Of a DNA stretch of 64,000 nt, positions 21,250 through 32,790 are shown in pieces. Made by a program: the position numbers and the translations under genes. Within the stretch, counting starts at the first letter, position 1; each line of letters starts with the position of its first letter. The DNA lies in contig NC_035437.2 of assembly GCF_002127325.2 (NCBI RefSeq), positions 170,429,498 through 170,493,497 of the forward strand. Reading direction: 5' to 3'. The notes under the pieces were generated by a model, which saw nothing but the letters and a program-made list of their open reading frames with translations, was not told the origin of the DNA and ran no database searches. Source of the stretch: Helianthus annuus (lineage: Eukaryota > Streptophyta > Magnoliopsida > Asterales > Asteraceae).

Positions 21250-21752
21250 TTATTTATAAAATACTAACGAGGAGTCGAGGACCACATTTTAACTATTGTT
21301 TTCCTTCATTTCACATGTTAGAAATATAGTTTATTAATATTACACCAATGTTATGCTAGCTAATAAGAGTAAATAAAATGATATTATGCTAGATATGTGA
21401 CATTCAAAGGGTTAAAAAAGTAAAAAATAAAAGCCAATTAAAATGTAAAAACTGAGCAGGAGACATTTGTTAGATTAACTACTTAGCATTATGTCACACT
21501 CTTTGAAGGTTATATTAATATAACCTTATTTAGCTTAAAATGTTTCTAGTAGGTATTCCAATTATAAAATTTTCGGTTCTATAAAATTGCGGTTCTTTTG
21601 CATCTTTTAAATTCACGTGTCTGTTAAAAAAAAAAAAAAAAAAGAACTAGTTCATAATTCATAAACACGAATAATGTTATTTAACAAGTATTAAAAGGAC
21701 AAACTGTATAAAATTGTATTCAAATTTGCATGTTTTCGTAATGTTAATGCAT
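21250..21752. other. FAD4 upstream region, AT-rich
   Basis: No gene seen. It contains a poly-A run at about 21625-21642. Confidence 0.4.
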
Positions 21753-21759
21753 GATGCCC

Positions 21760-21966
21760 GTGATATAATTGCAGTGGATTTTAAGCTTGATTACTTACTT
21801 TACAAAGTTATGTTATCTCTAATCCGTGATATAATTGCAGTGGATTTTAAGCTTGATTACTTATTTTACGAAGTTATGTTATCTCTAATTCGTGATTCCG
21901 TGATATAATTTCAGTGATTTTAAGCTTGATTACTTATTTTATGAAGTTATGTTATCTCTAGTTAGA
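21760..21966. repeat. Three-copy 66-74 bp tandem repeat
   Basis: The unit TGATATAATTGCAGTGGATT, continuing TTAAGCTTGATTACTTA and GTTATGTTATCTCTA, starts at about 21761, 21827 and 21901. Copies differ by a few bases. It lies about 850 bp upstream of FAD4. No coding value. Confidence 0.85.
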
Positions 21967-22559
21967 ATTATTTCTAATTTATGTGATTGTGATTGAACGT
22001 TTAGAGCTAACACCATGTTAGGTATCATATTAGAGTTTAACTCATCACTTAAAAATGTCTACTTTTTTATAATAAATTAATTATTATTAATTTAGTATTA
22101 CTCAAGGTAATATATAAATTTAAAAAAGTATATTCTTAATTATGCGTTTTTTTAACTATTATAAAGTTAACTAGTTGTAACATCCGTGTGAACACACGGG
22201 TATGTTTAATAACGATCGAAAACAAATGTTAAGGCAGTATGTGTTAGGACATAAAAATTTCAGTACTATGCGACGAAAAAATTATTAGTTCAGGTTTGAT
22301 ATAGAAATAAGCTAAGTAATTGATAATATGTTGTCTACAAATCAGATTATTAATCATTTCTTAATGTTTTCTAACCATTTGTATCTAAAAATCAGATTAT
22401 TAATCATTTCTTCATGTTTTCTAACCATTTGTGTCTAAAAATCATATTATTAAAGAGATAAGAAACGAAGAGCTGTTATAAAAAAGCAATAGTAGACGAA
22501 AATGAACACAGAAGAACCGAAGAGTTCACACAACAAAAGACAAACCAATAACACAAAAA

Positions 22560-24630
22560 CTAATATCAAATAACCCGAACAACATGCCATATACTTGTAT
22601 ATAGAGACGTATGCAAAGGCAATGTCATTTTATTGCCCACTGTGCCGTCGATCGCCTAAAACCACTTGGAATGCCCTGCCAAAGTATAGATACCATGATT
22701 GCATATCGAGCAGCAAAGGCAAAGCTGATTTTAAGGAACCTTTGCTTTAGTTCATGCGTCATCTTTCATCTTTTATGAACTATAAACACACAGGCATTCT
22801 AAGTAAAGCAGAACAATTATATTTCTTAAACTGAGTTTCTATTTTTTTTTCATGTCTAAGTGGGATATAAGGTGTGGCCATAAGCATCAGTATCACTAAT
22901 AAGAAGAAAATGACCAAAATTGTGATAAAGTATAAAATATCAAAATTTGACAAATCAAAACAAACTCTTAAATAATAAGTCAAGAATTCGAACACATACA
23001 AAAGAGAAATATTGATCATGGTGTTTTCACTTCCATGTTTATAAACTTGGGTATTTTTTTCTATTACATATCAAATTAGCCCCTGAATAAAACATGGAAT
23101 ATAACTAACCTTTAACATACCCTAAAAATACCTTACGAACTCACAATTTGTAAACTATGATTCAACCCCGAAACCGACCCTGAATCATTTAAGCATGGCG
23201 TCCTGTTTTTGAACTGTTTTGACAGCCGCAACCATCGCTTATAATGGTTGTTTAGACACCATTATCAGCCCCAAAACTACACCTAATTACATGTTGTTGT
23301 TATTCCTTTTGTTGTTTTGTTATGGTACTCGTTACCCCTACTATCCAATGTTATTTGACCACTGTTTGCAGCATCGAGGCACCACCCACGCAGCCACAAA
23401 CAACCCAAATCGCTGCTGCCCCAACACAAGGATTTGCTCCAGAAACCCTAGGATGCATGACAATGTGGTCTGGTTCGCTGCACTTTTATAACAAAGTCCT
23501 TATGTTAGTTTTTCAATTATAATTAAATTTCCTTTTACTACACCATTACCTATAGAGTAAACTCAATAGGAAGTATCTAATCGTAAATACGAACTCAAGT
23601 TACCAGAGATTATCATAAATAAGCGGTTGTAAATTTACCTGTTTAAATACGTTGATTTTTTTTGTCCAAATAAGCACCAAGCAATATCAAATCCATTCCA
23701 CAATGACCATTTTTATGCACTTGATTTTTAAGTCCAGTTGAATGTAAAAACACTTCTGCATCAACATCAACATCAACATCATCAAATAAAGTCTAAGTTT
23801 TTAGCACATGAATGAATAAAATGTCGTTTTGCCATTAATATTGACCTGAAGAACGAAACTCACAGGTGTGTTTGAAACAGCAACACCTTGTATCGACATC
23901 AACATTGTTATAGCCCACAACCATGTTGCTGAAAGCCTTCCCTGCTGCTTTGCTCGATGCCTAAAACAACGGTATCTCCCCATTTTTCTGTTAACTACAA
24001 TATACACACCGAATAAAACCAACATTCTTTGTTACAACAACGATTATCGTTAAAGTTATCAACCTTTTTACTCCTTTGCAGTTAAAACTTGTTCAAAAAG
24101 TTCAAAATAATACACTTAACACTACAATCATTCTTAATGTTAACTATGTTTATAATAATAATAAACTATGTTAAAGCTATATATGGGGTATGTCACTCAA
24201 AATTCAATAATCTCAGCATGTACCCTATGATAGAGATGCATTATCTCCATAACTTATCAGATTATATTCTACAAACTCTTAGCGACCAATCGGGATGAAT
24301 TTCATTTTAGAATGAACATAACTAAAAGGTTTAACTTCAGAACAATTATAATTAGCTCATGATTAATAACAGTTTTAAAATCTAACCATTACCTTGAACC
24401 TAATGACTTTCCAGCCAAGATCCAGAGATTTTTGGGATGCTTAGCAGCAACCTTTCATACAATATTGTAGGAAAACCCAACCAGTGTTTCTGGCTTTGGT
24501 GCAACCTTTGTTGCACTGTCAATGTCTGCAAAAAACCTAAATCAGAAAGGTTGGAAATAAAATTTGAAATCGGTAAATATAATAAACATGCCACTTACGT
24601 AGATTCAGGCCATCCTCATTCATAATGTTT
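22560..24630 (-). other. Unrecognised gene-like sequence carried by the Helitron
   Basis: Several moderately GC-rich blocks (22610-22760, 23160-23490, 23860-23980, 24400-24560) alternate with AT-rich stretches, as exons and introns would. Frames are short (under 100 codons) on both strands. I recognise none and cannot exclude that all are non-coding. Captured host fragments are the obvious guess for a Helitron of this size. Confidence 0.25.
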
Positions 24631-24637
24631 TTTTCCT

Positions 24638-24841
24638 AATGTTTTCTTTGCTTTTTAGGGGGAAGATGGGTGCTTCTCTCCATAGGGCATACAAAGCACA
24701 TATTATTGGTGGAAGCCCGCCACATTTAACATATAAAGTTTTTTTATATGTTAAATATGGCGGGCTGCCGCCAATAACCTGTGTTTTGTATGCCCTAGGA
24801 GAGAAGCACCTATGTTCCCCCTAAAAAGCAAAGAAAACATT
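24638..24841. repeat. 204-bp near-perfect inverted repeat (hairpin/MITE)
   Basis: The left arm runs from AATGTTTTCTTTGCTTTTTA and the right arm ends with its exact complement, TAAAAAGCAAAGAAAACATT. The arms are about 98 bp with few mismatches around a short T-rich centre at about 24742. A transcript would fold into one long stem. No clear target duplication, so the transposon class is unknown. Confidence 0.85.
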
Positions 24842-26554
24842 TCATGTCTGATTTGATGTTTTTCGTTGCTGAAAGGTCATCAGTCATGACCGTGTGATCA
24901 TGCTTTGCCTGAGAATAAATGCACCAAGTTAAGCTCAAGGTTTTTCAACTTGATCAAATGTCACTTATACCCTTTAATAAAGACCCTGTTCGTTTTTTGC
25001 ACGCCCTGTTCGTTTTTTTTAATGTTGAAACAACGTTAAAACCTAAAACCCTACGCTGAAGCGTCGTTTTTTGCACCTGATTGGGCCGAGGCGTCGCCTC
25101 AGAACGCTTCACGTGTTTTGACGCTTCAGACCAAATAAAGCGTTTTGCCAAACGGTTAACGCTTTAAGCGAGCTTAAAGCGCGCTTTTTTAAACTAAGTT
25201 TCCAACACAAGAAAACTACACAATTGTTTTATTTTATTTTTTACTATTTTCTTCTTTAGCACATTAAATGTAATATTTGAATGTGATAGCAAAAGCAGTG
25301 TGACTTGTCTCCCATATGGCTTCATCAGTCAAATGTTCTTCATTTACTGGCAGTAACGCCTTGCACATTCTGTACACATTACAAATCTTGTTTTCAGATT
25401 ATAGGGTTACTTATTTCAATATTCATTTACAAAACCACCCACAAATAAAACTAAAGCGATCTAATAATCTAAAAATAAAGCGCCTCACATTGTCGACAAG
25501 AATTATTATTTCAAATGCCAACAAAGGAAGAAAGACAATCTTCAAGCTTACAGCAGGAACTTTCATAACTGCACAATTGAAAGTTATAACCCCTTGGCCC
25601 TTGGTATGTTAACCGACACAACATAAACAAAGGCGACATTTTGTCTTAGAACCAACAAAAATGATGGATTCAAAATAGCAAAATCTTAAAGAAATGAAAT
25701 AAATATGTTCAATACTATACCATAGACGCTCTCTAAAAAGACGCAAAGAAGTAGTTCAAGAACAATCCTGCATAATAAAGAAATAGAAGTTGCAATTTAC
25801 TCTGTTTAAAAAATCCCCATTCTGTCAAGAACAAACCTCATTGTAGATTATGATATTATATCAGAGCAGAAAACAATGTTGCCCACAACAACAACAAAAA
25901 CCTAGGAATCAAAATTTTCCATCATTCATCCAACTAAGCTATCCCCAATTTTTAGTTCAAACTAACAATCGAATAGTACAAATTAGTCCTTTCATTCCAT
26001 AAAAGAGGCCCTTTGATTATACTGCCGCTATAGAAACACCACCGACACACCATACACACACCACTGTGAATTGGAATCAACAAACGTACCTTATAAGCTT
26101 AGTAGATGTAAGATGAGATAAAGGAATCTTTAGACCCTAGATCTTCAATCCATGGCATGTTTTTCTTCTTTGATTTAAGTTGAATAGAGAGAAAGGGTAG
26201 GCTACATATCAACCGATAAAGTTAGGGTTTCTGATGTACAAATAAAACGCAAAATCCAAAGGCTAAACATCATTGTAAGATCAAAAAAAAATCAAAACTT
26301 TATGTAGATTGAATACAAACAATAAACCAACATACCAGAATCAAGATGAAATCAATGAAGATGAAATCAGCGGATGATGGAGGTAGTAGGAACCGAACTG
26401 CAGTCATCATCACAACCCTAAATGCAGATCTTGAAACCCTAGATGGAAAGAATACATTAGGGTTCTTGATTGACGCCCCATTCTTTTCCTCATGAATATA
26501 TTTGAGAGAAAGAGATGCAGGTTTGAAATTACAGCTTGAATTTTGAAAATGAAG
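24842..26554. other. Helitron interior, right part
   Basis: No coding region recognised. Minus-strand AACCCTAA and GAAACCCTAG motifs near 26220 and 26400-26465, together with CT-rich runs, look like a 5' leader of a plant gene. 25020-25190 has many AAAGCG/AACGC motifs. Confidence 0.3.
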
Positions 26555-26835
26555 TCAGCACTATATTAGAGAGAGAGAGAGAGACAGGTTTAAATTTTGA
26601 AAATGGAGCCAAAACTATAAATGAAGTCAGCACTATATTAGAGAGAGAGAGACATGTTTAAATTTTGAAAATGGAGCCAAAACTATATTTGAAGTTTTTT
26701 ATAATAGATAGATTTATTTATATATTTATATATATCCGAATTATGACATCATCAGATCCTACGTGGCATGGCTAGATGGTTGACACGTAGGCAAAATTAC
26801 ATCAGCTTCTAAGCTCCTGTAATAGATATTATAGA

Positions 26836-27073
26836 TGAAATAAAACAGTCATGTTAAATATAATTTTTTTAAACAAATATACCACAAGATGAGAAGAGAA
26901 CTACGTAATCTCTATCCTACGTTATTAGGATAAAAGATTGAAAGACCAGGCGGCAGTGTGTTCTCGCGCACCTACCAAATCACCCTCAATAGCAACCCAT
27001 AATGTCTCTCTTCCTATTTCCTGGGCGTCAAAATGGGGCACCACAGATGGCTTCGCCATGGGTTTGGCGAGCG
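26836..27073. other. Spacer between Helitron and MITE
   Basis: The right half (26945-27070) is GC-richer and resembles Harbinger-related sequence (GCCATGGGTTTGGCGAGCG), but has no ends that I can define. Confidence 0.3.
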
Positions 27074-27076
27074 TTA

Positions 27077-27418
27077 GGGTGGAGGGAGTGGTCATCAAAT
27101 GGTGAGTGTTTAAACTATTTTCAAACCAATAATGTCATGTCATGTCAAGACCGCACTCCACTCCTCATTTTGCACTCAATCACTAGCAATGGTCAAACAC
27201 ATGGAGAGTGGTAAACAATTTAAAAAAAATTGTGATTGATTGAAAAATGGTAGGGTCCACCATTAACCCCCTCTCTCTCCTCCATCGCTTCTCTTCCCTG
27301 ACTCGGTGTATACTCGCCGCCACAACCTCTCCCCGCTCACCGATTGAAGGCCGGCACCACTTCACCGCACGGTAAACCTTTCTCCCTGATTGAGTCACTG
27401 CTACCACTCCACCCACCC
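27077..27418. mobile_element. Tourist/Harbinger MITE, copy 1 (TSD TTA)
   Basis: Flanked by TTA at 27074-27076 and 27419-27421. Ends GGGTGGAGGGAGTGG and CCACTCCACCCACCC are inverted. It is the reverse-oriented relative of 41458-41787: shared blocks include GTCATGTCAAG, CACTCAATCACT and GGAGAGTGGTAAA. 342 bp, no coding capacity. Confidence 0.85.
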
Positions 27419-27421
27419 TTA

Positions 27422-27659
27422 AGGGCTGCACATGGGGGGGGCTACTTTCAAGAGCCAATCACATTTTTGTCTTCCTTTTTTACTTTATTAATAGGTAAGG
27501 GGTTTTATCCCATTGCATGGTAGTTAGCTACAAAACTTTTGTCTATGTGGCGCTAATGTGACATGATAAAGCCCCTCGGGGCTTTATACCCCACCACCCA
27601 ACCTAATTGATGATAGACAATTCTGTAAATAATGTAATTATTTTAATTATATATTTAAC
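27422..27659. other. Spacer with a small perfect palindrome
   Basis: ATAAAGCCCC joined to GGGGCTTTAT (about 27567-27588, spaced by TC) forms a perfect hairpin. No gene. Confidence 0.5.
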
Positions 27660-28675
27660 TAGGTTAAAAACCCCGTTACATGGGTTAAATGAGTAAACTT
27701 GATTTTATTTTCGTAAATGATGTGTGGAGACTATATTTATCCTACACCTGATACAATATAGTCATGCACACCAGATTATTTTCCTACATAAGTTAATATT
27801 CCTACACATCAGATTATATTCTTGTAGAGCTTATATTTCTACACCTTAGCTTCTTATATCAAATTATATTCCTACACATCAAATTAATTTCCATAATACA
27901 AAAAGAAATGTAAAAGAAAATAAATGTATTTGCATATATATAATAATGCTAAATGAAAATTATAATCAAATTGTGTTTATTGAATTCTCAAAATGAACAA
28001 ATCATTGAGGATTTTTTTATGAACTTTTGAAAAGATTAATTTTTTATGTTTTATTTTTTCTCTACTTCTACTCACAAATTCTTTTAAAGAATGAGTAGCG
28101 AATCTATGTTTTAGAGATTCACTATAGCATCTTATATTTTTTTTTTATTATATAGAATGAGATGAGATGTAGATAATGTTGTATTTTTTACCATATAATT
28201 ATATAACCCTACAAAAAGTAACTTGGGCACCATGATGTAGATCACAACTCTTCAAAAAGTCACAACCCTTCAAAATAATGTATTAAGACACACCCTTTTA
28301 GGCACCCTTTCATGCATTAAGACACACCATTTACAAAAAAAAGTAACTTAGGGCACCATGATTTAGATCACAACTCTTCAAAAAGTCACATCCCTTCAAA
28401 CTAATGTATTAAGACACACCCTTTTACGCACTCTTTCATACATTAAGACACACCATTTCACGCACCCTTTCAGTTTCACCCTTTCACATAATTATACATC
28501 CATTCAATTTTTTTTCTCGAACAGCAAATTATAATATAATAAGATAAACAAAATGATCATAAGCTTTATTTCCATGCACACACATTAATAACAATTTCAT
28601 CAAGCAAGAATTCACATGCAATTTGTGTTTTTAATACAATACAAACAGAGAACCATAACCATATATACTTATAGA
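27660..28675 (-). mobile_element. Helitron, ~1.0 kb, non-autonomous
   Basis: On the minus strand it begins TCTATAAGTATATATGG at 28675 and ends CTAG at 27660, with a hairpin-forming AACCCATGTAACGGGGTT just before. Flanks are A and T. A tandem pair of about 125-bp units (28218-28470, with TCACAACTCTTCAAAAAGTC and TATTAAGACACACC) is inside. The 3' end is good. The 5' end is less sure, because related repeats of the interior extend to about 28960. Confidence 0.55.
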
Positions 28676-28960
28676 TCGATTAACATGGATCTACAATTGT
28701 GTTCTTCAGATCTACGAACAAAAGTCCACACACAAATTGTAAATGTTGTTTATACCATATAAACAGGGAATTGAATCGAGTGATGAAAAAAGAACAGAAG
28801 TAATTGACACCAGAAAAGCGCGTTGTTAATAACAATTTCAACAAACGAAAATCCACATACAAATTGTAAACGTGTGTTGCTTTTACCATACAAACAGAAA
28901 GAAAACCGAATAACAAAAGAGAACCAAAGTAATAAAAAACGAAAAAGAACATGGGTAATA
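28585..28960. repeat. Three diverged ~140-bp repeats
   Basis: Blocks with TTAATAACAATTTCA, CACATACAAATTGTAAA and ATACAAACAG recur at about 28585, 28715 (partial) and 28825. They straddle the proposed Helitron 5' end, which is why that end is uncertain. Confidence 0.6.
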
Positions 28961-29367
28961 ACAATTATAGGATTACTATCATGAAAACATAAAACGGAGG
29001 GAGTGAAAACATACCGGACTCGAAACTTCAAGTACCATAACTAAAGCGTACGAAGTCAAATCTGGGAAGAACAATTAGCGATCGGATAAATAGGAAAAAC
29101 CAAGGGGAAAGAGAATTTAGATGGTTTCGATCTACGGTGCTCCGCCCTTATTCTCTCCGCCGGTTTGGTAAGTTCCAAGATTGATCGAAATCAATGTTTT
29201 ACGTTATTTGTAATTGAACATGGCTGATTATATATTTATTAACTAAATTCACATACACTTCTCTGAAGTTGTTGATATTTTCTGCCAGTTATAATGATGA
29301 AAATATCACGTTGAATTTTACGCATAATGTGGAAAAACCGGTAAAAGGAAAAGGAAGGTAAAAAGAA
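28961..29367. other. AT-rich spacer
   Basis: A CT/GC-rich patch at 29110-29165 resembles a gene leader, but no frame follows. Nothing else recognised. Confidence 0.35.
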
Positions 29368-29375
29368 CCGAAATG

Positions 29376-31462
29376 CAGTGGCGGACCCAGGAATTTTTTC
29401 ATGGGGGTGCGGATTTTTTTTTTATTTTTAGGCGTCTAGATATATACATAAAAAAACCGGTTCGGGTCGGGTCGGGTCATGTAAAAAAAAGAACATCAAA
29501 CTTGAATTTATATAATCATCAAAAACACGTCAAATATTGTTACAAACATATTTAAAAAGTCGTCCTACGGGTTTTCATTTTTTGAAATCTATCCAAAACA
29601 TCATCTAGAGGTACTTTCTTAAGCAAGTCTTTCTCTATATAACATATACAACTATCACTTAAATTCTCATCGCCAATCCGATTACGCAAGTCGGTCTTCA
29701 CATTCTTCATTGCCGAAAAACATCTTTCAACGGTTGCGGTTGCGACGGGTAATACGAGAACAAGCTTCAATAAACGATATACCAATGTAAAAGTTACGTG
29801 AATATTTGTTGAAACCATTAACCTTACAAGACTTGACAAACCATCCAAGTTGGCGAATTGTTTATCTTTTTCACAAAATCAATGTAGTTTCCGAGTTGAA
29901 CCGGAAGCCTTACCAAGCTCTTCATTCATTTCACCCATTAGTTCTAAAAGCTCTAAAAAATTTCCTTTATTTAATGAATCTTTTGACTCATCATGACCAC
30001 GAAACGCCAAACCGCCATTCAACAACCTTTTTCCAAGCAAAGTAGAAGCACTTAATCTAAGTTTGTAATCACGTTTCTCCTTAGGGGTCCTTTTGTCCCA
30101 TTGTGTGTTTACCGCTTGCTTTTCGTTAAGTAAATCGGCACACTTTTGGAAACATTTGTTGTGGGCACTATTAACTAACCCAACATGTTTTGTAAGTACC
30201 TCATGTACTTTTTTCCAATTGTTATACCCGTTCAAAACAAATGTGTCTCTATGATCACCAAATTCGGACCTAAACAAGTAACAACATAAGCAAAACACAC
30301 GATCCGATTTTATACTATACTCTAACCATCCCTTGTATTCCTTTCGGTCATACCATTCTTGTTTGAATTTTCTCAACTCTTTACCTTGAAACGTTGATGT
30401 TGGATATTTAATACCCGTTGGTTGACATGGTCCTCTTAGTAGGTATGCCCTTCTAACATCATCTCGTTGATTCACGTTGTATGATGCTATCGTCTTGCGA
30501 TCATGAGGATCCGAGGGAAGATCATTCACATCAACAAAATCGGAAGATGATCCAATTTCATCCGCTTTCCTCTTGTTGAGAAATCACGCCATAACATCTT
30601 TACTCATTGTGCCTATTAATCACATACAAAATAAACAATTTAATATTTTATCAACAATCGGATGTGTGTTTTGATTTTCATTGTTTATCAAACATTCAAT
30701 AACAATTTAATTTAATATTTTATCAACAACCCAATATAAACAATCTATTATTAAATACTAAATTTAACTTCTTGTGGACTTGTGGCTATAAATCAACAGC
30801 AACATTTAATAAATATAAATCAACAGCAACATTTAGTAAACCATTTGCCACCGCCGACTTGCCGACTTGCCGACTTGCTTACAACAGCAACTTTAATACT
30901 ACAACCTTATCATTCTATCAAGTATCAAAATTCAAAAACCTTATCAAAATTCAAAACTATTGAAGATTTGAAGAACAAAATCGAGTGTACCTGGTGGTCG
31001 ATCGAAGCCTGTGTTGATCGGATCAACTTGATCCTTCTTCTTTCTTGGTCGCTTCAGAAGAGAGTCTTGGTCTGCAGAAGAGAGGGGAGGGCGGGAGAGA
31101 TGAAAGGTCGCCGATTGGGTTTATTTGGGTAATTGGGTTATGTTTTGTTAATTGATTTTGTTATTTGGGTTGGGTTTTACCATAACCTTATTCCATTGGG
31201 CTTGATGTTGGGCTATAGGAATACAAATTTTATTTAAAGAGATTTGTTTACATAATTGGATCGGGTTTAAATCCGTGTTCACAATTTTTTTTTATATAAA
31301 TTTATAACATTTTTTTTAAGGCGTGCGGTCAGATTTTTCCAAGGGGTGCGGTCGAAATTTTCCAAGGGGTGCGGTCGGGATTTTTCGCGAAAAATAACAC
31401 TAAAATTTTTTTTTTCAAGGGGTGCGGCCGCCCACCCACGGACCTTAATAGGTCCGATTTCG
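29376..31462 (-). mobile_element. hAT transposon with internal deletion (2.1 kb)
   Basis: The left end CAGTGGCGGACCCAGGAA is a classic hAT terminus. The right end (GGTGCGGCCGCCCACCC then GGACCTTAATAGGTCCG) is worn in its last bases. Flanks CCGAAATG (29368-29375) and GCGAAATG (31463-31470) fit an 8-bp duplication with one mismatch. GGGGTGCGG motifs repeat at the right end (31321-31425), a usual subterminal feature. The transposase gene inside runs right to left and is broken. Confidence 0.75.
29552..30614 (-). pseudogene. hAT transposase (ZMYM1/TTF-type), deleted and interrupted
   Basis: Reads on the minus strand. The N-terminal part (30529-29879) has the TTF-type zinc-finger pattern W-L-E-Y-S then F-C-L-C-C-Y-L-F, followed by GY-N-N-W-K-K, and matches the plant zinc-finger-MYM-1-like transposases. 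The C-terminal part (29848-29552) has the hAT dimerisation signature: VLPVATATVERCFSAMK then LRNRIGDENLSD. The whole catalytic middle (roughly 400 residues in relatives) is missing, and the two parts are out of step by a stop near 29880. The likely original ATG near 30594 is followed by a stop at its third codon. It cannot make active transposase. Confidence 0.85.
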
Positions 31463-31555
31463 GCGAAATGGTTGTAAAGAAGGATTGAACTGGTGTCTTT
31501 TATTTTGTTGAAAAGTGGCGACTACCGTCCTAACAATCATGATTTTGTGATATAA
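31463..31555. other. Short spacer
   Basis: Sequence between the hAT right end and the next Helitron 3' end. Nothing seen. Confidence 0.4.
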
Positions 31556-32790
31556 CTAGTTTTTGCCCCGCCCGCGTTGCGGGGCAATAAGGCAAATATT
31601 TCTCTCTCATAACATGTATGTCTGTACAGAGGGCAAAATTGGAATTATATTTGAACAGCAGGCGAAATCATGATTTTAAACTGAGAGCAAAATCATAATT
31701 TTGAGCTAGGGGGAAAACATAATTTTATTTTTAACTGTGGGAAAAAAACGTAATTTTGAGCTGAGGGCAGAATCGTAATTTTGAGCTAGAGGGAAAAACA
31801 ACATTTTATTTTTAACTGGGGGCAAAAACGTAATTTTAAACGTGGGGCGAAACCGTAATTTTAAACTGGGAACAAAATTAAAAAAAAGTTTTTTTAACCA
31901 AGGGCAAAAGCGTATTTTGAGCTAGGGCAAAAATACAAATTTATTTTTAGCTGGGGGAAAAAACGTAAAAAATGAGTTGATCCAATAGGAAGTGACAGGG
32001 AGCTAATAATCTTGAGCTAGGGGAAAGCATAATTTCATTTCGAACTGGAGGCAAAAACGTAATTTTGAGCTGAGGGAAGAATCATAATTTTGAGCTAGAG
32101 GGAAAAGCAATATTTTATTTTGAACTGAGGGCAAAAACGTACTTTTTAACGGAGGGCGAAACCGTAATTTTAAACGGGGAGTAAAATAGAAAATGAGTTT
32201 TTGAATCGAGGGCAAAAACGTAATTTTTAAGCTAAGGGCAAAAGTATAATTTTATTTTGAGTTTGGGGCGAAAGCGTAATTTAAGCTAGGGGCAAAATTA
32301 TAAATTTTTTTTTGTCCAGGGGCGAAACCGTAATTTTAAACGAAGGACGAAAGCGTAATTTTAAACTGGAAATAAAATTAAATGAAATATGGGTTGGTCC
32401 AATAGGAATGTGCCAGGCAAGCTGCCTGGCACTATTCCTTTTCACTTCTAAATGTATATGTAGGTTGTAATTTTAAACGGGGAGTAAAATAGAAAATGAG
32501 TTTTTGAATCGAGGGCAAAAACGTAATTTTTAAGCTAAGGGCAAAAGTATAATTTTATTTTTAGTTTGGGGCGAAAGCGTAATTTAAGCTAGGGGCAAAA
32601 TTATAAATTTTTTTTTGTCCAGGGGCGAAACCGTAATTTTAAACGAAGGACGAAAGCGTAATTTTAAACTGGAAATAAAATTAAATGAAATATGGGTTGG
32701 TCCAATAGGAATGTGCCAGACAAGCTGCCTGGCACTATTCCTTTTCACTTCTAGGTGAATATGTAGGTGAATAATATGTAGGTTAATAAT
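31556..32790 (-). mobile_element. Helitron 3' end with repeat-rich body
   Basis: On the minus strand it ends AAAAACTAG at 31556, preceded by a 9-bp-stem hairpin (TTGCCCCGC paired with GCGGGGCAA, 31564-31588), followed by T. The body is made of degenerate 30-40 bp units (GGGCAAAAACGTAATTTT with AGCTAGGGG or AACTGGGG). A roughly 295-bp unit is directly duplicated (about 32163-32460 and 32468-32760), each copy ending in GTGCCAGGCAAGCTGCCTGG or a one-base variant. The 5' end lies near the end of one of these copies but cannot be fixed. Confidence 0.55.

Larger units (their letters stand above)
22171..26835 (-). mobile_element. Helitron, 4.7 kb, non-autonomous
   Basis: Read on the minus strand it starts TCTATAATATCTATTACAGG at 26835 and ends CTAG at 22171. 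A perfect 7-bp-stem hairpin (CCGTGTG/CACACGG, 22184-22199) lies about 10 bp before the end. The flanking bases are A before TC and T after CTAG, the A^T insertion rule of Helitrons. No Rep or helicase motif is visible, so it would need enzymes in trans. It contains gene-like stretches with short introns implied by AT-rich breaks, a 56-bp tandem repeat (about 22325-22450), a 204-bp hairpin, and near the 5' end a roughly 75-bp duplication with GA microsatellite (26555-26690). Confidence 0.75.

Noticed and set aside
28680..29031. Hydrophobic minus-strand frames of 93-94 codons
   Set aside because: They read through the diverged 140-bp repeats; hydrophobicity follows from A/T-rich codons.
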